Shown here in pieces: positions 23,783 through 30,529 of a stretch of 64,000 nt of DNA. Positions within the stretch are counted from its first letter, which is position 1. Each line of letters starts with the position of its first letter. The translations under genes were made by a program, and so were the position numbers. This DNA is from Promicromonospora umidemergens (lineage in GTDB: Bacteria; Actinomycetota; Actinomycetes; Actinomycetales; Cellulomonadaceae), in assembly GCF_024171995.1 (NCBI RefSeq), contig NZ_JAMTCT010000013.1:62001-126000 (forward strand), written 5' to 3'. The notes under the pieces are model-generated. The model saw only the letters and a program-made list of their open reading frames with translations. It had not been told where the DNA came from and did no database searches.

Positions 23783-23851
23783 GGCCTGATGATGCCGCGC
23801 CCGATGTACTAATTGACAGGGTGCGGCGGGGTGAACAACGCGCGCCCGGAG

Positions 23852-24649
23852 TCAGCCCAGCAGCGACAGCAGGGCGCGCGCGGCGCCGTCGTCGTCGATG
23901 GTGCCGGTGACGTGGTCGGCGGCCGCGATCACGAACGCCGGGGCGTGTGCCATCGCCCAGCCGTGAGCGGCCCAGCGCAGCATCTCGACGTCGTTCTCGG
24001 AGTCGCCGACCGCGCTCGTGTCGCCCGGCTCGACGCCGAGCTCGGTGCGCACCTTCTCCAGTGCGCTCGCCTTGGAGATCCCGCCGGCGGTGACGTCGAC
24101 CCAGTCGCTGCGCGTGCGGATCGCCGTCAGCCCGAGCGCCTGCAGCGGCCACACGAGCCGGTACGCGTCGGGCCCGTAGAAGGCCAGCCGCGGCGTGGGG
24201 CGCGCCCACAGCTGCTCGAGGCCGGTGACGCTGTGCTGCTGGCCGTTCAGCTGCCCGTCGGGGAACGGGATGTTGACGCGGTAGCCGGCGCCGACGACCT
24301 CGGCCGCGATCCGCACGCCGGGCGTGGCCGCGACGGCAACTCTGATCGCCGCCTCGGCGTCGACGTCGTGCTGCTCGGTGACCTGGTAGCGATAGCCGAC
24401 CAGGTGCGCGGTGACCGCACCGTTGGACGAGGCGATCCACACGTCGTCGAGGCCGAGCTGCAGGGCGACGGGCAGCGCGCCGACCAGGCCGCGCCCGGTC
24501 GCGAGCACGATATGGTGCCCGGCGGCGCGGACGGCGGCGCTCGCGGCGACTACGGCGTCGGTGGCGGGGCACCCGGTGCGCACGAGGGTGCCGTCGATGT
24601 CGCAGGCGATGAGACGGGGCGCCGTTGAAAACGAAGCGTGGGTTGTCAT
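23852..24649 (-). CDS. HAD-superfamily (Cof-type, IIB) phosphatase
   Basis: 265 residues. Motif I is CDIDGTLV (D17, D19), motif II is LATGRG near residue 50, the cap domain spans about 85-185, motif III Lys is in GISKASALEKV, and motif IV is VGDSENDVEML near 215. This matches Cof-type HAD-IIB hydrolases that act on sugar phosphates or similar small substrates. It starts with ATG 24649 and is divergent from the HTH/TPR-like regulator; only 113 bases with a perfect palindrome separate them. In the prophage it would be a cargo (lysogenic conversion) gene, or the pair could be an accessory metabolic switch. Confidence 0.85.
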   Translation of the reverse strand: MTTHASFSTAPRLIACDIDGTLVRTGCPATDAVVAASAAVRAAGHHIVLATGRGLVGALPVALQLGLDDVWIASSNGAVTAHLVGYRYQVTEQHDVDAEAAIRVAVAATPGVRIAAEVVGAGYRVNIPFPDGQLNGQQHSVTGLEQLWARPTPRLAFYGPDAYRLVWPLQALGLTAIRTRSDWVDVTAGGISKASALEKVRTELGVEPGDTSAVGDSENDVEMLRWAAHGWAMAHAPAFVIAAADHVTGTIDDDGAARALLSLLG

Positions 24650-24681
24650 GTCAGGACGGTAAAGACTTTCACTGTCGGCAA

Positions 24682-24700
24682 GGGGGACAGGTTGTCCCCC
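24682..24700. promoter_or_regulatory. Palindromic operator between HAD gene and regulator
   Basis: GGGGGACA at 24682-24689, three-base centre GGT, TGTCCCCC at 24693-24700. It lies midway between two divergent start codons (24649 and 24763), the natural place for a regulator binding both promoters. Confidence 0.75.
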
Positions 24701-24762
24701 CTAGGCTCACGCCGAGGTTCGGACGTACGCTGGAAATGTCGCCCCTACACCAGGGAGTACCC

Positions 24763-25992
24763 ATGACGGACCTACCCGAAGGAATGACAACCGGCGAGCG
24801 GATCCGAGTATTGCGAGAGCGGCGAGGGTTGTCGCGCGCTGTGCTTGCGGGTCTCGTCGGCCGGTCGCCGGACTGGCTCAAGAAGATCGAGACCGGGACT
24901 CGCGACCTGACGTCCATCACGCACCTTGTGAGGCTCGCGAATGCCTTGCGTGTACCCGACGTCGCCATGCTGACCGGCGGGGATCTGAGCATTCCCGCTC
25001 GCGACGTCGGCAAGTTCTCGCACGGCGCTGTGCCGGACATCCGGGCCGCGATGCACTCCGTCTCATTCGTCGGCCCGGTAGCGCTCGGGGCTGTGGGCCC
25101 TGACGTGCTCCGAGGGCGCGTCGATGGCGCCTGGCGGCTCTGGCATACCAGTGCCCACCAGCGAACCGAGGTCGGGACGCAGCTGCCCGCCCTCATCCGG
25201 GACGCGCACGGGTGCATCAAGGCCCACCACGGCAAGGAGCGGCGGGCCGCCCACGCTGCTACGGCCGACCTGTACCGGCTCGTTCAGCGGCTCCTGGCCC
25301 ACATCAGCGAGCCCGAGCTGTACTGGCTGGCCCTCGATCGCGGACGCAGCCACAGCGAAGAGGCGGACGACCCCGTAGCGCTCGCGCTGGCAGCGTGGTC
25401 CACGGCCATCGGGCAGCGCGCCGGAGGATTCACCGACGAGGCCGTCCTGACCGACGAGGCCGGCATGGCACTCCTGCGTGACCGGCTGGAGGGTGGGTCC
25501 GCCGAGGTTCTGGGCGTCTACGGTGCCCTGCAGCTACAGGCGGCCATCTCTACCGGCTTGGACGGGCGCTCGGGCGATGCCGAGCGTTACCTGGCCGAGG
25601 CCGACCGCACGGCGCAGCGACTTCCGGCCGGCTACACCCACATGGCCTCGGCGTTCGACGCGTCCAACGTCGCGATCCATGGTGTCGGGGTCGGCGTCGG
25701 ATTGCTGACGCCCAGCGAGGCACTGCGCCGATCCGAGTCCATAGACCTCGAGCGGATCGGCTCCCTTGAGCGCCGGTCGCGCCTGCTGCTGGACATCGCG
25801 TCTGGGCACCAGCAGAAGCGCGAGACGGCAGCCGCCGTGCAGTACCTCGGGCAGGCATACCGCGTGAGCCCCGAGGGAGTCCGCTACGTGCCGACGGCGA
25901 GGTCACTCGCCGTGCAGCTCGCGAGGTCGGCCACTGGACCGCTGAGGCGTGAAGCGGTCGAGCTCGCGGAGGCCATCGGCGTAGCGGCATAG
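24763..25992 (+). CDS. XRE-family regulator with TPR-like C-terminal domain
   Basis: 409 residues from ATG 24763 (GGGAG upstream); longer frame would run over the operator. Residues 10-66 form an HTH: GERIRVLRERRGLSRAVLAG, then SPDWLKKIETGTRDLTSI. The remaining 340 residues are helical repeats (AATADLYRLVQRLLAHI, AALSWSTA-like LALAAWSTAIGQRAGG, RYLAEADRTAQRLP, AVQYLGQAYRVSPEGV), the layout of many actinobacterial XRE-TPR regulators that sense peptides or small ligands. Divergent from the HAD phosphatase with a shared operator. It is followed by a strong terminator. It is probably a cargo regulator rather than the lysogeny repressor. Confidence 0.8.
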   Translation: MTDLPEGMTTGERIRVLRERRGLSRAVLAGLVGRSPDWLKKIETGTRDLTSITHLVRLANALRVPDVAMLTGGDLSIPARDVGKFSHGAVPDIRAAMHSVSFVGPVALGAVGPDVLRGRVDGAWRLWHTSAHQRTEVGTQLPALIRDAHGCIKAHHGKERRAAHAATADLYRLVQRLLAHISEPELYWLALDRGRSHSEEADDPVALALAAWSTAIGQRAGGFTDEAVLTDEAGMALLRDRLEGGSAEVLGVYGALQLQAAISTGLDGRSGDAERYLAEADRTAQRLPAGYTHMASAFDASNVAIHGVGVGVGLLTPSEALRRSESIDLERIGSLERRSRLLLDIASGHQQKRETAAAVQYLGQAYRVSPEGVRYVPTARSLAVQLARSATGPLRREAVELAEAIGVAA

Positions 25993-26007
25993 CCCCGACA
26001 CGTCCGA

Positions 26008-26047
26008 CAGGGCGCCCCCACCCAGCTGGGTGGGGGCGCCCTGTTTT
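26008..26047 (+). terminator. Factor-independent terminator
   Basis: An 18-bp perfect inverted repeat, starting CAGGGCGCCCCCACCCAG at 26008 and ending 26043, followed directly by TTTT. It ends the regulator gene at 25992. Confidence 0.93.
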
Positions 26048-26100
26048 GCGTCTGCCTGGCCTACGCGCTGACCGGATCGAGGCCGTGTCGTGGTTGCTCG

Positions 26101-26128
26101 CTGCGCCATTTCTGCGCCATCTGCGCCG
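26101..26128. repeat. CTGCGCCAT direct repeats next to tRNA-Lys
   Basis: CTGCGCCAT at 26101-26109 and 26112-26120, followed by a partial third CTGCGCC at 26121. They lie 50-70 bases from the tRNA 3-prime end on the phage side, where arm-type integrase or Xis sites would be expected. Confidence 0.5.
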
Positions 26129-26170
26129 CGCACTAGGTAAAGCGTTGATCAAACATGCAGGTCATAAGGG

Positions 26171-26243
26171 TGGGCCCCCCGGGGATCGAACCCGGAACCC
26201 GCGGATTAAAAGTCCGCTGCTCTGCCAGTTGAGCTAGAGGCCC
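26171..26243 (-). tRNA. tRNA-Lys (anticodon TTT)
   Basis: On the minus strand the 73-base gene starts GGGCCTC at 26243-26237 and its acceptor pairs with GGGGCCC, followed by discriminator A at 26171. The anticodon stem-loop CGGACTTTTAATCCG places TTT in the anticodon, and the T-arm GGGTTCGATCC-type sequence is present. No CCA is encoded. Phage genes lie on its 3-prime side, so it most likely serves as the prophage attachment site (attR overlapping the 3-prime half). Confidence 0.95.
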
Positions 26244-26464
26244 GCGCGCCCGGCATCCAGGCGGCGCGAGAGGAAAGCCTACCGGTCCGGTCGCCGACGC
26301 CGTGGATCTCGATCAGCGGGGCACGGTACGGCTAATGCGGTCGGCTGTCATGCGCTGTCTCACCCACCGGGAGATATCGGGCTAAATGCGTCTCACGCTT
26401 GCGGTGAGCCGATGGGCTTGGTTCGGTGGACGGGACCGCGGAGAACCAATGTGAGGAGCTCAAC

Positions 26465-26749
26465 GTGCTCACCGTGACCGACAATGCCCGCACGGCCGTC
26501 CAGGACCTCGCCCAGCAGGCAGGCGTGCCGGTCGAGGGTGGCCTGCGCATCGCGCAGGCGTCCGGCCAGCCGGGCAACTTCGAGCTCGCGCTGGTTCCGG
26601 CCCCGCAGCCCGACGACCAGGTCGTCGACGCCTCGGGTGCCACCAACGTGTTCGTCGAGGCGCAGGCTGCCCCTGCTCTGGAGACGCTGACTCTTGACAC
26701 CGACCCCGGTGCCGAGGGCCCAGGTTTCGTGCTCACGCCCAAGGCGTGA
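26465..26749 (+). CDS. HesB/IscA-like protein lacking cysteines
   Basis: 94 residues from GTG 26465, preceded by GAGGAG. The fold pattern is that of the HesB/IscA family: DNARTAVQDLAQQAGVPVEGGLRIA, then ELALVPAPQPDDQVV and a FVEAQAAPALETLTL strand-helix. However the three family cysteines that bind Fe-S or iron are absent; the whole protein has no Cys. Such Cys-less relatives are known from actinobacteria as uncharacterised proteins. It probably does not carry Fe-S clusters. First chromosomal gene beyond the tRNA, followed by a terminator. Confidence 0.75.
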   Translation: MLTVTDNARTAVQDLAQQAGVPVEGGLRIAQASGQPGNFELALVPAPQPDDQVVDASGATNVFVEAQAAPALETLTLDTDPGAEGPGFVLTPKA

Positions 26750-26785
26750 CTCCTGGCGTCCTTGACCGGGCGCCGACATCGTCGA

Positions 26786-26829
26786 AGAGCCCCCGGGGCG
26801 CTGCCGATCAGGCAGCCCCCGGGGGCTCT
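26786..26829 (+). terminator. Hairpin terminator after HesB-like gene
   Basis: AGAGCCCCCGGGG and CTGCC pair with GGCAG and CCCCGGGGGCTCT around a short GATCA loop, with a small internal mismatch. It begins 37 bases after the stop. Confidence 0.8.
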
Positions 26830-26842
26830 CCGTCGTTGGTGC

Positions 26843-26905
26843 GCGTCTACCCAGCGATCGGGCCCGGAAATCACGTGGATCCGGGCCCGATCGCTGAGTA
26901 GACGC
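26843..26905. terminator. 25-bp hairpin between converging genes
   Basis: Arms 26843-26867 and 26881-26905 are complementary with one mismatch, around a 13-base loop. Core arm sequence CAGCGATCGGGCCCGG. It ends two bases before the stop of the leftward membrane protease gene. Confidence 0.85.
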
Positions 26906-26906
26906 G

Positions 26907-27674
26907 TTAGAGCGCGACGCCGAGGATCCATGCGCCGCCGAGCGCCAGCGCACCCAGCGTGACCAGCAGGAACATCGCCACCCAGAACAGGCCGGGGACA
27001 CCTGTCAGCCGGGCGAGCATGTCGGCGTCGGACGTCCGGGCGCGGCCACGGGAACGCTGCACCTGCAGCTCGAACACGGGCCGCACGGCGCCGAGCAGGA
27101 GGAACCACGTGACGGCGTAGGCGACGGCGCTCTGCACGGCGGGTTCGAGGAACCACGTGACGAACACGAGCGCGGTGCCGCTGACGAGGATCGACCAGAG
27201 CCCGAACCAGTTGCGGATCTGCAGGAGCAGCAGGGCGAGGAGGACGACGAGCAGCCACAGCAGCCCGACGGCGTAGCCGAGCTTGAGGAGCCACGCGGCG
27301 CCGAGACCGATGAGGCCCGGCCCCACGTAGCCGACGAACGCCGTGATGACCATGCCGGGGCCGCGCGGCTTGCCACGCGACACCGTGAGGCCGGAGGTGT
27401 CGGAGTGCAGCCGAATGCCCTCGAGCTTGCGGCCCGTGAACAGCGCGCCGAGGCCGTGCGACGCCTCGTGGGCGATGGTGATGACGTGCCGCGTCACGTG
27501 CCACAGGGGCCGGAACAGCACGACGACCAGGGCGACCGCGCACATGCCGAGCACCATGAGCTGCGGCGGAGCCTCGACAGGGGTGACCGCGTTGGTCCAG
27601 ATGGTGCCGACCACGTCGCCGATGGCGGCAAACGGTCCGGCGGAGCTGGTCGCTGCGGGAATCATGCGCCACAT
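26907..27674 (-). CDS. M50-type (site-2-like) membrane metallopeptidase
   Basis: 255 residues from ATG 27674. The zinc motif AHEASHGLGAL (HExxH) lies near residue 69 next to FTGRKLEGI, the usual M50B context. There are about five hydrophobic segments: LMVLGMCAVALVVVLF before the motif, and VGYVGPGLIGLGAAWLL, LLWLLVVLLALLLLQI, ILVSGTALVFVTWF and FWVAMFLLVTLGALAL after it. It belongs to the actinobacterial M50 family proteins that are related to site-2 proteases. No dedicated partner is visible. Convergent with the HesB-like gene. Confidence 0.85.
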   Translation of the reverse strand: MWRMIPAATSSAGPFAAIGDVVGTIWTNAVTPVEAPPQLMVLGMCAVALVVVLFRPLWHVTRHVITIAHEASHGLGALFTGRKLEGIRLHSDTSGLTVSRGKPRGPGMVITAFVGYVGPGLIGLGAAWLLKLGYAVGLLWLLVVLLALLLLQIRNWFGLWSILVSGTALVFVTWFLEPAVQSAVAYAVTWFLLLGAVRPVFELQVQRSRGRARTSDADMLARLTGVPGLFWVAMFLLVTLGALALGGAWILGVAL

Positions 27675-27827
27675 AGAACCACACCGAACGTGACGTGCGC
27701 CGCAGCCCACTGCCCGGCGGACGTGAGAGACTGGGCGGTCGTGGGCGGTTTCAGCTGCCCGACGTCGTGGCCCCGGCCCGGGTTAGCATCCCAGCCGCCG
27801 GTGTGAGCACGGCGGACCACCGGCGCG

Positions 27828-29363
27828 ATGCGCGCCGCCACCGAGCCCGAGAGGCCCATCCCCTTGACTACCTTTGCCGACCTCGGTCTGCCCGCGCCCG
27901 TTCTGCGCGTTTTGACAGACCGCGGCATCACCTCGCCGTTCCCTATCCAGACGGCGTCCCTGCCGGACTCCCTCGCCGGGCGTGACGTGCTCGGCCGCGG
28001 ACGCACCGGCTCCGGCAAGACGCTCGCGTTCGCCCTGCCGGTCGTGACGCGCCTCGCGACGTCCGGCGCTCGCTCGGCCGCTGCGGGACAGACACGCCGT
28101 GGGGCGGGCCGCCCCCGCGCACTGATCCTGGCCCCCACGCGTGAGCTCGCGAACCAGATCGACGAGTCGATCGCACCGCTGGCCCAGGCCCTCGGCCTGA
28201 AGACCACCACGATCTTCGGCGGCGTGGCGCAGTCGCGCCAGGTCACCGCGCTCAACGCGGGCGTCGACATCGTCATCGCCTGCCCCGGCCGGCTCGAGGA
28301 CCTCCTCGGCCAGCGCCACCTCGCGCTCGACGACATCGAGATCACCGTGCTCGACGAGGCCGACCACATGGCCGACCTCGGGTTCCTGCCCGGCGTGAAG
28401 CGCATCCTCGACCGCACGCCCTCGCGGACCCAGCGCCTGCTGTTCTCGGCGACGCTGGACAACGGCGTGGACGTGATCGTCAAGCGCTACCTGCACCAGC
28501 CGGTCACCCACTCGGTGGACGACGCCGCCGCGCCGCCCCCCCTGATGACCCACCACATCCTCGCCGTGGCCGACAAGGACGTGAAGAAGAACGTGGTGCA
28601 CCAGCTCGCGCAGGGCACCGGCCGGCGAGTGCTGTTCATGCGGACGAAGCACCAGGCCAAGAAGCTCGCCAAGCAGCTAACCGCCGCGGGCGTGCCCGCC
28701 GTCGACCTGCACGGCAACCTCGGCCAGGGGGCGCGCGAGCGTAACCTCGCAGCGTTCTCGTCGGGTGACGTCCGGGTGCTGGTGGCGACGGACATCGCCG
28801 CGCGCGGCATCCACGTGGACGACATCGAGCTCGTCGTGCACGTGGACCCGCCCGCCGAGCACAAGGCGTACCTCCACCGCTCCGGGCGGACGGCGCGAGC
28901 TGGTTCCGGCGGCGACGTCGTGACCATCATGCTGCCCGAGGAGCGCGGGGACGTGCGTGACCTGACCCGCAAGGCGAAGATCAGCGCCCGACCCCAGGAC
29001 GTCCGTCCCGGCGACGCGACCGTGACCAGCCTGGTCGGGGAGGTCGCACCGTACGTGGAGTACGTGCCGCCGGCCCCGCAGCCGCAGGGCCGTCAGGGCC
29101 AGTCAGGGAAGCAGGGTGGGCGCTCGCGCTCCGGCGGCCAGGGCACAGGCCAGGCGAGCCAGGGTGGCGGCCGTCAGGGCCAGCCGCGCAGCCAGGGTGC
29201 CGGTCAGTCGACCGGTCAGCGCAGCGCCGGCCGGCCGGCCTCGGGCGGCGGGCGCACCGCTGCCGACCACTTCCCGAGGACGGATGGCGCGGGTGCTCCC
29301 CGTCGTCGGCGTGGCGGCCGTGGTCGCGGCGCGGGCAACGCGAACGCGTCCGCAGCGCGCTAG
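27828..29363 (+). CDS. DEAD-box ATP-dependent RNA helicase
   Basis: 511 residues. The Q-motif region PFPIQT (37-42), motif I GRTGSGKT (58-65), Ia APTRELA, motif II DEAD (176-179), motif III SAT (207-209), and C-terminal HRSGRTAR near 350 are all present. The last 110 residues are Gly/Gln/Arg-rich (QPQGRQGQSGKQGG, GRSRSGGQ) and likely bind RNA. It probably remodels structured RNA during ribosome assembly or cold adaptation. The start could also be at a later in-frame codon (for example TTG 27864) since the first residues are not conserved. Confidence 0.93.
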   Translation: MRAATEPERPIPLTTFADLGLPAPVLRVLTDRGITSPFPIQTASLPDSLAGRDVLGRGRTGSGKTLAFALPVVTRLATSGARSAAAGQTRRGAGRPRALILAPTRELANQIDESIAPLAQALGLKTTTIFGGVAQSRQVTALNAGVDIVIACPGRLEDLLGQRHLALDDIEITVLDEADHMADLGFLPGVKRILDRTPSRTQRLLFSATLDNGVDVIVKRYLHQPVTHSVDDAAAPPPLMTHHILAVADKDVKKNVVHQLAQGTGRRVLFMRTKHQAKKLAKQLTAAGVPAVDLHGNLGQGARERNLAAFSSGDVRVLVATDIAARGIHVDDIELVVHVDPPAEHKAYLHRSGRTARAGSGGDVVTIMLPEERGDVRDLTRKAKISARPQDVRPGDATVTSLVGEVAPYVEYVPPAPQPQGRQGQSGKQGGRSRSGGQGTGQASQGGGRQGQPRSQGAGQSTGQRSAGRPASGGGRTAADHFPRTDGAGAPRRRRGGRGRGAGNANASAAR

Positions 29364-29380
29364 CCGCCAGTACCTCCTGA

Positions 29381-29428
29381 ACGCGTCAGGCCTACCGGTC
29401 ACCTCGGTGATCTGTAGGCCTGACGTGT
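29381..29428 (+). terminator. Terminator after helicase gene
   Basis: CGTCAGGCCTAC at 29384-29395 pairs perfectly with GTAGGCCTGACG at 29414-29425; the stem extends by four more pairs including one G-U. The loop contains a second small hairpin (GGTCACC/GGTGATC). Confidence 0.8.
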
Positions 29429-29485
29429 TCGTCAGGTGGGAACAGCGTGCCCCGACCGGGAGTTGCACCGCACGGAGGTGTCGAC

Positions 29486-29884
29486 ATGACCTACAAGATC
29501 TCGAAGTCCGACCAGGAGTGGCGTGAGCAGCTCTCGTCCCAGGAATATGCCGTGCTGCGGCAGGCTGGCACGGAGCGGGCGTGGACCGGCGAGCTGCTCG
29601 ACGAGAAGCGCGCCGGCGTCTACCGGTGTCGTGCGTGTTCCGCCGAGCTGTTCCGGTCGGACACCAAGTTCGACTCGCACTGCGGCTGGCCGTCGTTCTA
29701 CAGCCCGCTCGCGGGTGACACCGTCGAGCTGATCGAGGACCGTTCGCTCGGTATGGCGCGCACCGAGGTGCGCTGCGCCGCCTGCGGCTCCCACCTGGGG
29801 CACGTCTTCGACGACGCGCCCCAGACGCCGACCGGTGACCGGTTCTGCATGAACTCGGTGAGCCTCACGTTCGAGGAGAGCTGA
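29486..29884 (+). CDS. msrB: Peptide-methionine (R)-S-oxide reductase
   Basis: 132 residues from ATG 29486 with GGAGGTG upstream. It has both zinc CxxC pairs (C48-C51 in YRCRACS and C97-C100 in CAACG), the substrate motif GWPSF (67-71), and the catalytic Cys121 in RFCMNSVSL. It reduces methionine-R-sulfoxide in proteins with thioredoxin as donor and protects against oxidative damage in the cytoplasm. Normal length for the family. Confidence 0.95.
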   Translation: MTYKISKSDQEWREQLSSQEYAVLRQAGTERAWTGELLDEKRAGVYRCRACSAELFRSDTKFDSHCGWPSFYSPLAGDTVELIEDRSLGMARTEVRCAACGSHLGHVFDDAPQTPTGDRFCMNSVSLTFEES

Positions 29885-29900
29885 CGACCGGCAGACCGGT

Positions 29901-30446
29901 TCAGCGACCGCTCTGCTTCCACGCCACGATGTCCGTCGAGTAGCGGTTGAGGAGTCTGGCCAGCTGGGCGACGTCCTCCGTCTCCCAGGTGGCGAGGGCT
30001 CTCTCCAGCATGGCGACCCGGCTGGTGCGTGCCTGGTCGAACCGGGCGGCGCCGTCGGGCGTCAGAGTGATGCGCTGGCCGCGGCTGTCCTCCGGGTCGA
30101 CGGTGCGCTCGACCAGGCCGAGCTCGGCCAGGCGGCTGAGCTGTCGCGACACGGTGGCGCGCCCGACGCCGAAGAACGTCGCGAGGTCCGAGCCGCGTGC
30201 ACCGGGCCGTTCGGCGATGTGCGCCAGGAGCGGGTAGGCGCTGGCGTCGAGCTCGGGATGGACACGCCGGGCGATCGACGCTCCGGACGACTGCGCCCGG
30301 CGGATGAGCAGCCGGATCTCACGTTCCAGGCCCTCGAACGGGCCTGGGCCGGCCTCGTCGTCACTGGCCACCAGGTCTCCGGCACCAGTGCCGGGGACCT
30401 GGCCTTCGGACGCGTCCGTGCTGGATCTGCCTGTACTCGGGAGCAT
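29901..30446 (-). CDS. MarR-family transcriptional regulator
   Basis: 181 residues from ATG 30446. N-terminal 45 residues are polar and variable. The winged helix is clear: SAYPLLAHIAERPGARGSDLA, then GVGRATVSRQLSRLAELGLV (recognition helix) and EDSRGQRITLTPDG (wing). It is downstream of the efflux gene on the same strand, 83 bases away. With the other MarR gene upstream it brackets the DHA2 transporter. It likely responds to toxic aromatic or cationic compounds. Confidence 0.88.
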   Translation of the reverse strand: MLPSTGRSSTDASEGQVPGTGAGDLVASDDEAGPGPFEGLEREIRLLIRRAQSSGASIARRVHPELDASAYPLLAHIAERPGARGSDLATFFGVGRATVSRQLSRLAELGLVERTVDPEDSRGQRITLTPDGAARFDQARTSRVAMLERALATWETEDVAQLARLLNRYSTDIVAWKQSGR

Positions 30447-30529
30447 GGGCCCATGATGACGGGTCGAGCGCCCCGAACACAGCCCGGGGCCGCGAAATCC
30501 TCCGGGTGCCGCGCGCAGGCCCCGCCCGG

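Larger units (their letters stand above)
1..26215. mobile_element. Prophage, right portion (siphovirus type, left end outside window)
   Basis: A continuous set of phage morphogenesis genes fills this block in the canonical order: terminase, portal, protease, capsid, connectors, tail tube, chaperones, tape measure, tail tip, lysis. A small lysogeny-control region of opposite strand follows. The right limit is placed at the 3-prime half of tRNA-Lys(TTT), a common phage attachment target, because only ordinary chromosomal genes lie beyond it. No integrase is visible in the window, so int and attL should be to the left. All head and tail genes that can be recognised have intact frames, apart from one missing stop near 990, so the prophage may be inducible; this is inference. 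The right boundary is not proven because the second att copy is not in view. Confidence 0.85.

Noticed and set aside
26046-26237. A 63-codon plus-strand frame across the tRNA-Lys region
   Set aside because: It runs antisense through the tRNA gene and the repeat region; no ribosome-binding site and no protein-like pattern.
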